Positions 7,887 to 16,492 of a stretch of DNA of 64,000 nucleotides are shown here, in pieces. Numbering within the stretch: position 1 is the first letter of the stretch; each line of letters begins with the position of its first letter. The notes below the pieces were generated by a model that worked only from the letters and a program-made list of their open reading frames with translations, was not told the DNA's origin and did not search any database. Source of the DNA: Telmatospirillum siberiense (GTDB lineage: Bacteria > Pseudomonadota > Alphaproteobacteria > Rhodospirillales > Magnetospirillaceae); contig NZ_PIUM01000019.1 in assembly GCF_002845745.1 (NCBI RefSeq), forward strand, positions 49,930-113,929, read 5' to 3'. The position numbers were made by a program, and so were the translations under genes.

Positions 7887-10800
7887 ATGACTCTTTCCAG
7901 ATTTTTCATCGACCGGCCGATCTTCGCCGGTGTGATCTCGTTCGTCATTTTCTTGGCGGGCCTCGCCTCGATCTTTCAACTGCCGATCTCGGAATATCCG
8001 GAGGTCGTGCCGCCCACCGTGGTGGTCAAGGCGCAGTTTCCCGGAGCCAATCCGAAGGTGATCGCCGAAACGGTGGCGACGCCGCTTGAGGAGCAGATCA
8101 ACGGCACGGAAAACATGCTCTACATGTCTTCCCAGGCTTCCTCCGATGGTTTCCTGACCTTGACGGTCACCTTCAAGCTGGGCACCGATCCCAATCTCGC
8201 CCAGGAATTGGTGCAGAACCGGGTCAACCAGGCACTGCCGCGCCTGCCCGACGTCACCCGGCAACTGGGCGTCACCACCACCAAAAGCTCGCCCGACCTT
8301 ACCATGGTGGTGCATCTGACCTCGCCCAACGGGCGCTACGACATGCTTTACCTGCGCAACTACGCGGTGCTGAACGTCAAGGATCAACTGGCCAAGATCC
8401 AGGGCGTCGGCAGCGTCCAACTGTTCGGTTCGGGCGATTACGCCATGCGCATCTGGCTCAATCCCCAAAAGGTCGCCGAGCGCGGGCTGACCCCGCAGGA
8501 AGTGGTCGGCGCGATCAGACGCCAGAATGTCCAGGTGTCGGCCGGCATGATCGGCGGCCCGCCCTATGACAAGGGCGTCGAGCTGCAATTGCCGATCAAT
8601 GCGCAAGGCCGCTTACAGGATGCCGAGCAGTTCGGCGAAATGATCGTCAAGCGCAACGAGCAAGGCGCCATCACCCGCCTCAAGGATATCGCCCGCGTCG
8701 AGATCGACGCCGCCGAATTCGGCCTGCGCTCGCTGCTCGACAACAAGTCCGCGGTGGCCATCCCCGTCTTCCAGGCGCCCGGTTCGAACGCCATCGAAAT
8801 TTCCAACCAGGTCCGCAAGACCATGGCCGACCTGAAGCAGCATTTCCCGGAAGGCGTGGACTATTCCATCGTCTACGATCCGACCGTCTTCGTGCGCGGC
8901 TCCATCGAGGCGGTGGTCCATACCCTATTAGAAGCGCTGGTCCTCGTCGTCCTGGTGGTCATCGTCTTCCTGCAGACCTGGCGGGCGTCGATCATTCCGT
9001 TGCTGGCCGTGCCGGTGTCCATCGTCGGCACCTTCGCCATCATGCATCTGTTCGGCTTTTCCATTAACGCGCTTTCGCTGTTCGGGCTGGTGCTGGCCAT
9101 TGGCATCGTGGTCGACGACGCCATCGTCGTGGTGGAGAACGTCGAGCGCAACATCGAGGAAGGCCTGGCCCCGCGCGAGGCGACCATCACCGCGATGCGC
9201 GAGGTTACCAGCCCGATCATCGCCATCACCCTGGTGCTCTGCGCCGTCTTCGTGCCCATCGCCTTCATCAGCGGACTGACCGGACAGTTCTACCGTCAGT
9301 TCGCCCTGACCATCGCCTTCTCGACCATCGTCTCGGCCTTCAATTCGCTGACCCTGAGCCCGGCCCTGGCGGCCATCCTGCTGAAGTCGCACGACGCGCC
9401 CAAGGACCGGCTGACCCGCGCGGTCGATCGGCTGTTCGGTCGCTTCTTCAACGCCTTCAACCGCTTCTTCCAGCGGAGCTCGCGCCGCTACAGCCGCGGC
9501 GTCACCGCGACGCTCGGCCATAAATCGGCATCCATGGGGATCTATCTGCTGTTGCTGGGCGCGACCTATCTCGGCTTCCAGCAGGTTCCCCCCGGCTTCG
9601 TTCCGATCCAGGACAAGCAGTATCTGGTGAGCTTCGCCCAACTGCCCGAAGGCGCCACACTGGATCGAACGGAAAAAGTCATCCGCGAGATGTCCGACAT
9701 CATGCTCAAGGAGCCGGGCGTCGAAAGCGCCATAGCCTTCCCGGGCCTGTCCATCAACGGCTTCATCAACAGCTCGAGCGCCGGCATCGTCTTCGTATCC
9801 CTGAAACCCTTCGAGGAACGGAAATCCAAGGATTTGTCAGGCTTCGCCATCTCGCAAAGCCTGCAGCGGAAATTCGCCGGGGTGAAGGACGCCTTCATCG
9901 CCGTCTTTCCGCCGCCCCCGGTTCAGGGCCTGGGCACCATCGGCGGCTTCAAGCTGCAGGTCGAGGATCGCACCGACCAGGGCTACGAGGCCCTCGACGC
10001 CGCGATTCGCTCGGTGATCGCCAAGGCCCGGCAGACGCCGGAACTGACCGGGGTTTTCTCCAGCTACAAGATCAACGTGCCCCAGCTCTATGCCGATCTG
10101 GACCGAACCAAGGCCATGCAACTGGGCGTCGATGTGCAGGATGTCTTCGACACCATGCAGATCTATCTCGGATCCCTTTATATAAACGATTTCAATAAAT
10201 TCGGGCGTACCTACCAGGTCATCGCGCAGGCCGACCGGCAATTCCGCTCGCAACCCGACGATATCCTGCGGCTGCAGACCCGCAATCTGGAAGGCCGCAT
10301 GGTTCCCCTGGGCTCGGTGATCCGCGTCTCCGACACCACCGGACCGGAAAGCGCCATGCGTTACAACGGCTTCCGCTCGGCCGATCTGAACGGCGGCCCG
10401 GCGCCCGGCGTCTCCTCCGGTCAGGCGCAGGCGGCCATGGTGCGCATCCTGTCGGAAACCCTGCCCAAGGGCATGGAATTCGAATGGACCGAGCTGACCT
10501 ACCAGCAGATCCTGGCGGGCAACACGGCGATCATCGTCTTTCCCATCTGCGTGCTGCTGGTCTTCCTGGTGCTGGCCGCCAAATACGAAAGCCTGTTCCT
10601 GCCGCTGGCCATCATCCTGATCGTGCCCATGTGCCTGCTCTCGGCCATCGGCGGCGTCTGGGCGACGGGCGGCGACAACAACATCTTCACCCAGATCGGG
10701 CTGTTCGTCCTGGCCGGGCTGGCCTGCAAGAACGCCATCCTGATCGTCGAGTTCGCCCGCGAAATGGAAGCGCTGGGGCGCGGCACCGTCGAATCCGCCG

Positions 10801-11042
10801 TCGAGGCGGCCAAGCTCCGCCTGCGGCCGATCCTGATGACCTCCTTCGCCTTCATCATGGGGGTGGTGCCGCTGGTGCTGTCCTCCGGCGCCGGTGCCGA
10901 AATGCGCCACGCCATGGGCATCGCCGTGTTCTTCGGCATGCTGGGCGTCACCTTCTTCGGCCTTTTCCTCACCCCCGTCTTCTATGTGCTGTTGCGCGGC
11001 ATCGAGAAACGCATCGTCGGAACCAAGGTATCGCAGGCATGA
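7887..11042 (+). CDS. RND multidrug efflux permease (HAE1 family, MexF/AcrB-like)
   Basis: 1051 residues, the usual length for the family. It starts MTLSRFFIDRPIFAGVISF with the conserved RPIFA. The TM4 region carries the proton-relay aspartates (GIVVDDAIVVVENVERN). The second half repeats the fold (GLACKNAILIVEFAREME). Two large periplasmic loops form the porter and docking domains. Proton-driven extrusion of hydrophobic drugs or toxic metabolites is the family role; no specific substrate can be read out. The stop overlaps the next start (ATGA), indicating translational coupling to the outer membrane factor. Confidence 0.96.
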   Translation: MTLSRFFIDRPIFAGVISFVIFLAGLASIFQLPISEYPEVVPPTVVVKAQFPGANPKVIAETVATPLEEQINGTENMLYMSSQASSDGFLTLTVTFKLGTDPNLAQELVQNRVNQALPRLPDVTRQLGVTTTKSSPDLTMVVHLTSPNGRYDMLYLRNYAVLNVKDQLAKIQGVGSVQLFGSGDYAMRIWLNPQKVAERGLTPQEVVGAIRRQNVQVSAGMIGGPPYDKGVELQLPINAQGRLQDAEQFGEMIVKRNEQGAITRLKDIARVEIDAAEFGLRSLLDNKSAVAIPVFQAPGSNAIEISNQVRKTMADLKQHFPEGVDYSIVYDPTVFVRGSIEAVVHTLLEALVLVVLVVIVFLQTWRASIIPLLAVPVSIVGTFAIMHLFGFSINALSLFGLVLAIGIVVDDAIVVVENVERNIEEGLAPREATITAMREVTSPIIAITLVLCAVFVPIAFISGLTGQFYRQFALTIAFSTIVSAFNSLTLSPALAAILLKSHDAPKDRLTRAVDRLFGRFFNAFNRFFQRSSRRYSRGVTATLGHKSASMGIYLLLLGATYLGFQQVPPGFVPIQDKQYLVSFAQLPEGATLDRTEKVIREMSDIMLKEPGVESAIAFPGLSINGFINSSSAGIVFVSLKPFEERKSKDLSGFAISQSLQRKFAGVKDAFIAVFPPPPVQGLGTIGGFKLQVEDRTDQGYEALDAAIRSVIAKARQTPELTGVFSSYKINVPQLYADLDRTKAMQLGVDVQDVFDTMQIYLGSLYINDFNKFGRTYQVIAQADRQFRSQPDDILRLQTRNLEGRMVPLGSVIRVSDTTGPESAMRYNGFRSADLNGGPAPGVSSGQAQAAMVRILSETLPKGMEFEWTELTYQQILAGNTAIIVFPICVLLVFLVLAAKYESLFLPLAIILIVPMCLLSAIGGVWATGGDNNIFTQIGLFVLAGLACKNAILIVEFAREMEALGRGTVESAVEAAKLRLRPILMTSFAFIMGVVPLVLSSGAGAEMRHAMGIAVFFGMLGVTFFGLFLTPVFYVLLRGIEKRIVGTKVSQA

Positions 11043-12430
11043 TTACGAAAATGAAACGATCACTCCTATGGCTGGGCCTGACCTCGCTGGCCGCTTGCGC
11101 CACACCGCCGGGAGCACAGGATTCCGGCATTACCCCGCCCATCGCCTGGAGCGGCGCGGCGACGGGCGGCGGTCTGATCGCCGAGGACGCGGCCGGCGTC
11201 GAACAGGCATGGTGGAAAAGCTTCGGCGATCCGGTCCTCGACCGCCTGATCGACCAGGCCTTGAGCGGCAACAAGAGCCTGCAGGTGGCCAAGGCCCGGG
11301 TTCTGGAGGCCCGGGCCGGGCAAAGCGGGGCCCAGGCCGCCCTGCTGCCGGTGCTGAACGGCACCGCCTCGGTCAGCCGGGGCAATCAGGGCTATGCCAC
11401 CTCGAACAAGGTGATCAACATCCGCGAGGCCAATCTGCAAGCGTCGTGGGAAGCCGACATCTTCGGCAAAAACCAGGCGCGCGTCGGCGAAGCGGCGGCC
11501 ATCGCCCAATCGGTGGAAGCCGACGCCCAGGCGCTGACCGTCACGCTGCTGGCCGAGGTGGCGCGCAATTATTTCGAACTGCGCAACGAGCAGGAACAGA
11601 TCCGCATCACCCGGGAAAACCTGGGAACCCAGCAAAGGACTTTGGAGCTGATCCGGGCGCAGCAGGTCGGCGCCCTTTCCAGCGACCTCGACGTCGAACG
11701 GACGGCCGCCCAGGTTTCCACCACCTCGGCGCAGCTTCCCGCCCTTGAATCGGCCTTTGAGGTGACCCTGCATCGGCTGAACGTCCTTTTAGGCGCCCCA
11801 CCCGGCCAGACGCCCGATGCCGCGCTCGCCCGGCCGCAACCCTTGAACCCCCTGACCTCGGCGATTCTGGTGGCGGCACCGGCCCACGTGCTGGCCAACC
11901 GGCCCGATGTCCGCGCGGCCGAGCGGCGCTTTGCCGCCAGCCTGTCGGCCAGCGACGCCGCGACCCGCGAATTCTACCCCACCATTTCCCTGACCGCCCT
12001 GTTCGGCGTTCAGGATTCCAGCGCTTTTTCCACCGCGCCCTGGAGCCTTGGCGCGGGACTGGTCCAACCCATTCTCAATTTCGGGCGAATCCGCTCGCAG
12101 ATCGATGCCGCCGACGCCCGGCAGACGCAATCCCTGCTCACCTATCAGCAGACGGTTCTGGAAGCCTTGGAGGATATGGAAAACGCGCTGTCGGCTTATG
12201 TCCATGAGACGCGCCGCCAGCATGACCTGGATCTCGCCGCCCAGGAGAACCGGCGGGCGGTGACCCTGGCCAACCAGCAGTACAAGGCCGGGTACAGCGG
12301 ACTGCTGGACCTGCTGGTCGCCCAGCATGACGCGTTGGCGGCCGAATCGGCCCTGGCCGCCTCGGACGCCCAGATGCGCAAGAGTCTGGTGGCCATTTAC
12401 GCCGCGGCGGGAGGCGGCTGGTCGCTTTAA
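11039..12430 (+). CDS. RND efflux outer membrane factor (NodT family lipoprotein)
   Basis: 463 residues. A lipoprotein signal peptide ends at LTSLAAC. Two OEP repeats form the TolC-like alpha-barrel (SLQVAKARVLEARAGQSGAQAA; DVRAAERRFAASLSAS). The start at 11039 overlaps the pump stop by 4 bp; a second in-frame ATG lies four codons on. It completes the second tripartite pump. A hairpin at 12448 follows the stop. Paralogous to the factor at 1301-2800 but clearly divergent in sequence, so the two systems are not a recent duplication. Confidence 0.93.
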   Translation: MITKMKRSLLWLGLTSLAACATPPGAQDSGITPPIAWSGAATGGGLIAEDAAGVEQAWWKSFGDPVLDRLIDQALSGNKSLQVAKARVLEARAGQSGAQAALLPVLNGTASVSRGNQGYATSNKVINIREANLQASWEADIFGKNQARVGEAAAIAQSVEADAQALTVTLLAEVARNYFELRNEQEQIRITRENLGTQQRTLELIRAQQVGALSSDLDVERTAAQVSTTSAQLPALESAFEVTLHRLNVLLGAPPGQTPDAALARPQPLNPLTSAILVAAPAHVLANRPDVRAAERRFAASLSASDAATREFYPTISLTALFGVQDSSAFSTAPWSLGAGLVQPILNFGRIRSQIDAADARQTQSLLTYQQTVLEALEDMENALSAYVHETRRQHDLDLAAQENRRAVTLANQQYKAGYSGLLDLLVAQHDALAAESALAASDAQMRKSLVAIYAAAGGGWSL

Positions 12431-12447
12431 CGGCTATATAACCAAAT

Positions 12448-12473
12448 CCCTTCGCCCGTTCGCGGGCGAAGGG
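12448..12473. terminator. Hairpin between two convergent genes, possible bidirectional terminator
   Basis: Perfect 11-bp stem (CCCTTCGCCCG) with a TTCG tetraloop, 17 bp after the efflux operon stop and just beyond the stop of the convergent 42-aa gene. There is no strong T-run on the plus strand; the minus strand reads into ATTTGGTT. It may terminate both transcripts, weakly. Confidence 0.5.
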
Positions 12474-12481
12474 AAGAAGGG

Positions 12482-12610
12482 TCAGCCCTTCTTCTTGGCG
12501 ACGATGGGGGTCGCGGACCCCTTCATGATCACCGGGGCGGCCACCACCGCCGGCTTGCTCGCCTTCGGCTTCTTGAGTTCGCGATTGCTGCGCTTTTGAC
12601 CTTTGGCCAT
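12482..12610 (-). CDS. Small basic protein, 42 residues
   Basis: A 42-codon frame starting MAKGQKRSNRELKKPKA and ending VAKKKG, with AGGAG seven bases upstream of the ATG. Roughly a quarter of the residues are Lys or Arg, and the middle is Ala/Pro/Val rich. Similar short MAKGQ-RSNRE-KKPK proteins occur in many proteobacteria as hypothetical proteins; this is from memory of the family, not a search. It could be a nucleic-acid-binding or disordered protein. It lies on the same strand as the cold-shock gene but downstream of that gene's terminator, so its expression may depend on read-through or its own promoter. Confidence 0.75.
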   Translation of the reverse strand: MAKGQKRSNRELKKPKASKPAVVAAPVIMKGSATPIVAKKKG

Positions 12611-12621
12611 GACGGAACTCC

Positions 12622-12661
12622 TAAAAAACGAAAGGCCCCGCAACCAAACGGGTGCGGGGCC
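12622..12661 (-). terminator. Intrinsic terminator after the cold-shock gene
   Basis: On the minus strand a 9-bp GC stem (GGCCCCGCA pairing with TGCGGGGCC, 12634-12661) is followed by TTTCGTTTTTTAG. This is a classic rho-independent terminator. It lies about 85 bp after the cold-shock stop and directly before the leader of the 42-aa gene. Confidence 0.85.
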
Positions 12662-12745
12662 TAGCGGGACGTCAGACGCCCGTCGGTTTATGAACGCCGC
12701 ATGAGGCGACGAACCCGTGGAAATCCACGGTCACCGGCGTTGGCG

Positions 12746-12958
12746 TCAATCCAGAACCTTGAGATTGTCAGCCGACATCTTTCCGCTCTTGCGGTCAGAG
12801 ACGAGCTCGAAGCCCACCTTCTGGCCCTCGCGCAGGTCGCTGAGGCCGGAACGCTCGACAGCGCTGATATGAACGAAGGCGTCGTTGCCGCCGTCATCCG
12901 GCGCAATGAAACCAAAACCCTTCTGGGCGTTAAACCACTTTACGGTCCCCGTAGCCAT
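12746..12958 (-). CDS. Cold-shock domain protein (CspA family)
   Basis: 70 residues, a single cold-shock domain. RNP1 (KGFGFIAP) and RNP2 ([10 protein letters not shown]) are intact, so it should bind single-stranded RNA or DNA as a chaperone. The start [10 protein letters not shown] at 12958 is canonical and preceded by AAAGGG; an upstream ATG at 12973 is less likely. It has a long AT-rich upstream region containing a small hairpin (12993-13008), as often seen in csp mRNA leaders. A strong terminator follows. Confidence 0.95.
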   Translation of the reverse strand: MATGTVKWFNAQKGFGFIAPDDGGNDAFVHISAVERSGLSDLREGQKVGFELVSDRKSGKMSADNLKVLD

Positions 12959-12992
12959 AGGAAACCCTTTCACTTATAGTAATTGTTGCAGC

Positions 12993-13008
12993 CCCGCGCA
13001 TTTGCGGG
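12993..13008 (-). promoter_or_regulatory. Hairpin in the presumed cold-shock gene leader
   Basis: CCCGC and GCGGG arms with a 6-nt loop, about 35 bp upstream of the cold-shock start codon. csp leaders often carry thermosensitive structures. Whether this one lies within the transcript is inferred, since no promoter was mapped. The rest of 12959-13242 is AT-rich and holds no recognisable gene. Confidence 0.35.
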
Positions 13009-13242
13009 ACCTCGAAATCGAATTTTCAGGGAAGAGGGTTGTTAGTACTGCGCAACTGACGTCTGCGCGCGACCAAGTCTTCTGACCATCCATCGACTGC
13101 CGTAATATGAATGGACCGTCACGAAAATACAAGGCTGACTTTTATTTTTCTTGAAACGCGATCCAAAAATAATTCTGAATTTTCTGGAAGATGCTGTTTT
13201 CACAACCCATTTTAATGGTCGGCCGACAGAGGAAAAATCTCC

Positions 13243-14106
13243 ATGGTCACCCTCCGGATCACCCATAAGACGGTCTATCGCTATCATCAGCCGGTCGATC
13301 TGGGACCGCATCGCCTGATGCTTCGCCCACGGGAAAGCCGGGATCTGCGCCTGATCTCCTGCCAGGTGCAGATCACGCCGGACGCCACCGTGACCTGGGC
13401 CAACGACGTCTTCGGCAATGCCGTGGCGACCGCCAGTTTCCCATTCCAGACGGACAATCTGCTCATCGACAGTCTCACCACACTGGAATTGCATACTCCC
13501 GCCTGGCCGGTTTTCGACGTGGCGGCATCGGCGATTTCTTATCCCTTTCGCTATTCCAACGACGACTGGATCGATCTGGGCGCCTTGACGACGCCGCAAT
13601 ACCCCGATTATTCGGGACGCCTGCGGGACTGGTCGCGGGCCTTCATCGGCGGCAACCCCACCGATACGCTGTCGCTCCTGAAGGACCTGTGCGCCGGGGT
13701 TTCGGGATGGATCTCCTATCAGAGCCGCGACGACGAGGGAACCCAGTCGCCGATCGAAACCCTGGATCGCGGCTGGGGATCGTGCCGCGATTTCGCCGTA
13801 CTGTTCATCGAGGCGGCGCGTACCCTGGGCTTCGGCGCCAGGATCGTCTCCGGCTATCTCTATAATCCGGACCGCACCGCTTTGGGCAGTTTTGACGCCG
13901 GATCGACGCACGCCTGGGCCGAAATTTACGTTCCGGGGGCCGGCTGGATCACCTTCGACCCCACCAACCGCAGCGTCGGCGGCTACAACCTGATCCCCGT
14001 CGCCGTCGGGCGCGACATCCGGCAGGTCATGCCGGTATCCGGCAGTTTCATCGGCATGACCAACGCCTTTCAGGGATTGTCGGTGGCGGTCACGGTCACC
14101 GCCTGA
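13243..14106 (+). CDS. Transglutaminase-like cysteine protease family protein
   Basis: 287 residues. The N-terminal beta domain (bacterial transglutaminase-like N-terminal region; [21 protein letters not shown]) precedes the papain-like transglutaminase core. The catalytic triad is visible: Cys181 (GWGSCRDFA), His223 (STHAWAE) and Asp239 (TFDPTN). There is no signal peptide, so it is probably cytoplasmic. Bacterial members are thought to be peptidases or amidases; the substrate is unknown. It is monocistronic, with the convergent YbaK gene 8 bp after the stop. Confidence 0.92.
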   Translation: MVTLRITHKTVYRYHQPVDLGPHRLMLRPRESRDLRLISCQVQITPDATVTWANDVFGNAVATASFPFQTDNLLIDSLTTLELHTPAWPVFDVAASAISYPFRYSNDDWIDLGALTTPQYPDYSGRLRDWSRAFIGGNPTDTLSLLKDLCAGVSGWISYQSRDDEGTQSPIETLDRGWGSCRDFAVLFIEAARTLGFGARIVSGYLYNPDRTALGSFDAGSTHAWAEIYVPGAGWITFDPTNRSVGGYNLIPVAVGRDIRQVMPVSGSFIGMTNAFQGLSVAVTVTA

Positions 14107-14114
14107 GCCCCCCT

Positions 14115-14588
14115 TCACCCTCCGGATTGGTCCTGGCAGACATCCACCCATTGCGCGCCGACCAGATCGGCCATGCGTAACGGACTGATCCGCACGGCGC
14201 TGTGGGTCGACCCGGCCGCCGGCACGACCTCCTCGAAATCCTTCAGGGAGACGTCGCAATAGACGGGGAGAGGGTTGGCCAGGCCAAAGGGGCAAACGCC
14301 ACCGACGGGATGGCCGGTGATGGCCACGACCTCGTCCGTGCCGAGCATCTTCGCCTTGCCGCCGAAGGCCGCCTTGGCTTTCCTGTTGTCCAGGCGGGCG
14401 TCTCCCCGGGTGACGACGAGCAGATCGCGTTCCCCCACCCGCAAGGACAGGGTCTTGGCGATCTGCCCCGGCTCCACCCCGTGGCCGGCCGCCGCCAGAG
14501 CGACGGTCGCCGTGCTGCTTTCCAGTTCAATGATGCGGACATCCGGGGCTTTCTCGGCGAGAAAAGCGCGGACCGACTCGAGACTCAT
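14115..14588 (-). CDS. YbaK/ProX-type aminoacyl-tRNA deacylase
   Basis: 157 residues of the YbaK/EbsC superfamily, which hydrolyses mischarged tRNAs in trans. Family features seen: the conserved lysine segment QIAKTLSLRV, GDARLDNRKAKAAFGGKAKML, and the GHPVGGVCPFGL loop that shapes the substrate pocket. The start MSLESVRAFLAEKAPD fits the usual N-terminus; an upstream frame to 14648 is open but unsupported. It is convergent with the transglutaminase gene. The exact tRNA substrate (Cys-tRNAPro versus Ala-tRNAPro) cannot be told from sequence alone. Confidence 0.88.
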   Translation of the reverse strand: MSLESVRAFLAEKAPDVRIIELESSTATVALAAAGHGVEPGQIAKTLSLRVGERDLLVVTRGDARLDNRKAKAAFGGKAKMLGTDEVVAITGHPVGGVCPFGLANPLPVYCDVSLKDFEEVVPAAGSTHSAVRISPLRMADLVGAQWVDVCQDQSGG

Positions 14589-14676
14589 CCTTGCGAAGAC
14601 CTCCGGCGGGCTGGGTGGAAGAGATGGTCTTCCTATTGCAAATCCCAACAGCCATGTTCGTCAAGGCCCCGCTCCC

Positions 14677-15726
14677 TTATCCGGCCATCGGAACGATAAG
14701 GCCCAGCCAGATACCGAGAAGCTGCAACAGGCCGAAAGTGGCGATCAGAAAGGCGCCGGTCAGGGCCGCGATCTTGCGGATCCGTCCGGCGGCGGCATGG
14801 TCGGCCGGACCCAGCCGCGCCAGCCAGCGATTGAGGCCGAGAGCGCCCAGGCTGACCGCCGCGACGGTGATGGCGACGCCCAGGGCCATGGCGAGCGTGG
14901 CCACGACGCCAACGGAAAAGATGCCGTTGGCCAGGGTGAACAGCAGCACCAGAATGGCTCCCGAACAGGGCCTCAAGCCCACCGTCGCGCCAGTCAGCAG
15001 GACATGCCGCCATTCCGTCCGCCGGGAGCGCCGGTCCGCCTGGTGAGCGCAAGCGTGATGACCGCAGTCCCCGCCATCGTCGTGGTCGTGATGATGGGGA
15101 TGGTCGTGCCCGGAGGTATGATCATGATCGCAACAGACCCGCCCGCTGATCACCCCGAAACCCATCCACAGGCCGAGAGCCGTGATCCCGGCGTAACTGA
15201 CGCCTTCCAGCAGGGCGGCGCGGTCGAGGATGGCGCGGGTTCCCAAATCGAACAGCGCATCCATCGCCCCCACCAGCAGGATCGCCGAAAGGGCCTGGAC
15301 CAGCGCGGCCGACAGGCTCATCGACAAACCTTGCAGCAAACGGGCGCGGCGGCTCAGGAAATAGCCGCCGATCACCAGCTTGCCATGTCCTGGCCCGATG
15401 GCGTGGAAAACCCCGTAAAGGAAGGAAAAGAGCACGATGGCGGCGGCCGGACGGATCGACCGGCCGTCACGGGCCGCGCGAAGATGGGTGCGCAGTTCGG
15501 CGTTCAGGCTGGACTGCATGGCGGCCAGTCCGCCGAGGACGGCCCGCAGCGGTTCCGGCAACGCGGCCACCGGCGCGGGCGGGACCGGAAGGGTTTCGGG
15601 GCCGGGCCGCGAGGAGGACGCGGGTCCCGGCGCCTCCTCGGGACGTCCGAAATAATCGGCGGCGACGGACGGCACGACGGGCAGCAGCAGCGCCAGGAGG
15701 ATCAGAACCGGTAGACGGCGGACCAT
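14677..15726 (-). CDS. NicO/RcnA-type nickel/cobalt membrane transporter
   Basis: 349 residues. A signal-like N-terminus (RRLPVLILLALLLPVVPSVAA) precedes about six membrane helices. The motifs are those of the NicO family: HAIGPGHGKLVIGGYFLSR, a His/Asp-rich cytoplasmic loop near residues 215-240 (CCDHDHTSGHDHPHHHDHDD) likely to bind metal, and GLRPCSGAILVLLFTLANG. The ATG at 15726 has GAAGG upstream. It is 10 bp downstream of the DUF1007 gene, a recurrent pairing. The direction of transport is unclear: members of this family include both exporters (RcnA) and importers. Confidence 0.9.
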   Translation of the reverse strand: MVRRLPVLILLALLLPVVPSVAADYFGRPEEAPGPASSSRPGPETLPVPPAPVAALPEPLRAVLGGLAAMQSSLNAELRTHLRAARDGRSIRPAAAIVLFSFLYGVFHAIGPGHGKLVIGGYFLSRRARLLQGLSMSLSAALVQALSAILLVGAMDALFDLGTRAILDRAALLEGVSYAGITALGLWMGFGVISGRVCCDHDHTSGHDHPHHHDHDDGGDCGHHACAHQADRRSRRTEWRHVLLTGATVGLRPCSGAILVLLFTLANGIFSVGVVATLAMALGVAITVAAVSLGALGLNRWLARLGPADHAAAGRIRKIAALTGAFLIATFGLLQLLGIWLGLIVPMAG

Positions 15727-15736
15727 GGGAAAGCCT

Positions 15737-16333
15737 TCAGCAGGAAATTTGCACGGATGGCGGAAAGACCGAGCCGAAATAGATCGGATGCGCCTTGTCC
15801 TCGCCGACGCGGGCCCTGCACCCCTCGGAGCCGGCGCCTTCCAGCCGGGGCGGATGTCCCTTGGCCGGACCGACATCCACGTAATAGCTGTCGTCCCAGA
15901 TACCGATGTGGATCGGCGCGGCCCTGGGATCGGCCGGCTGGGACAGCACGACGGTGAAGCGGTAGATCAGCCGGTCGCCCTCCAGCCCGGCGTCGAAATC
16001 CCGAACCTCCTTGTCCACGGAGAGCGGTTTGTCGCCCAGCCAGACATGATTGAAATAGTCGTAATTCCTGAGATTGGAGAAGGCCGACTTTTTCAAGGCG
16101 GCGATCTCCGCCGGAGAAAAAGCCCCCTTGCCATGATGCTTGGCCACGTCGGACAGAACCGAGGCGCTGAAATCCTCGTCGAAACTCCATTCCTGGCGCA
16201 GCGCGACGACGCGGCCGCGCTCGAAAAGGGCGGTCAGACCATAGTCGACCCAGACATGGGGATGGCTCCAGGCGGAACCGGCGAACAGACACAGCGGCAA
16301 AGCCAGCATGGCCGAAGCCCGAGGAAGAAACAT
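15737..16333 (-). CDS. Periplasmic DUF1007 family protein
   Basis: 198 residues with a Sec signal peptide (SAMLALPLCLFAGSAWS, cleavage near SAWS/HPHVWV). The mature protein starts with a potentially metal-binding HPHVWVDYG, the DUF1007 hallmark. These proteins are usually encoded beside NicO transporters, as here, and probably help deliver Ni, Co or Zn. GGAAAGGG precedes the ATG at 16333. A perfect CCAGGA/TCCTGG hairpin with an AAAA loop lies about 45 bp upstream (16379-16394) and could be regulatory, but it is not a recognisable NikR or RcnR site. Confidence 0.87.
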   Translation of the reverse strand: MFLPRASAMLALPLCLFAGSAWSHPHVWVDYGLTALFERGRVVALRQEWSFDEDFSASVLSDVAKHHGKGAFSPAEIAALKKSAFSNLRNYDYFNHVWLGDKPLSVDKEVRDFDAGLEGDRLIYRFTVVLSQPADPRAAPIHIGIWDDSYYVDVGPAKGHPPRLEGAGSEGCRARVGEDKAHPIYFGSVFPPSVQISC

Positions 16334-16492
16334 CAATACCCTTTCCGCAAGCGGCGATGGCAACGAAATCAGACCTTGCCAGGAAAAATCCTGGAGCTTC
16401 GATCAATTTTCAACAACCATTCGGACCGACGATCCCCGCGGCCCGGTTTTCCGGGCGGCGGCGGGATCAATCCGTTCTGGAACGAGGTCACG

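Noticed and set aside
14275..15714. 479-codon frame on the plus strand across the YbaK and NicO genes
   Set aside because: It runs antisense through two well-supported genes and their gap, with no recognisable domain and no ribosome site.
16379..16394. NikR, RcnR or cobalamin riboswitch element upstream of the DUF1007/NicO pair
   Set aside because: Only a small CCAGGA/TCCTGG hairpin is present; none of the known operator or riboswitch core motifs was recognised.
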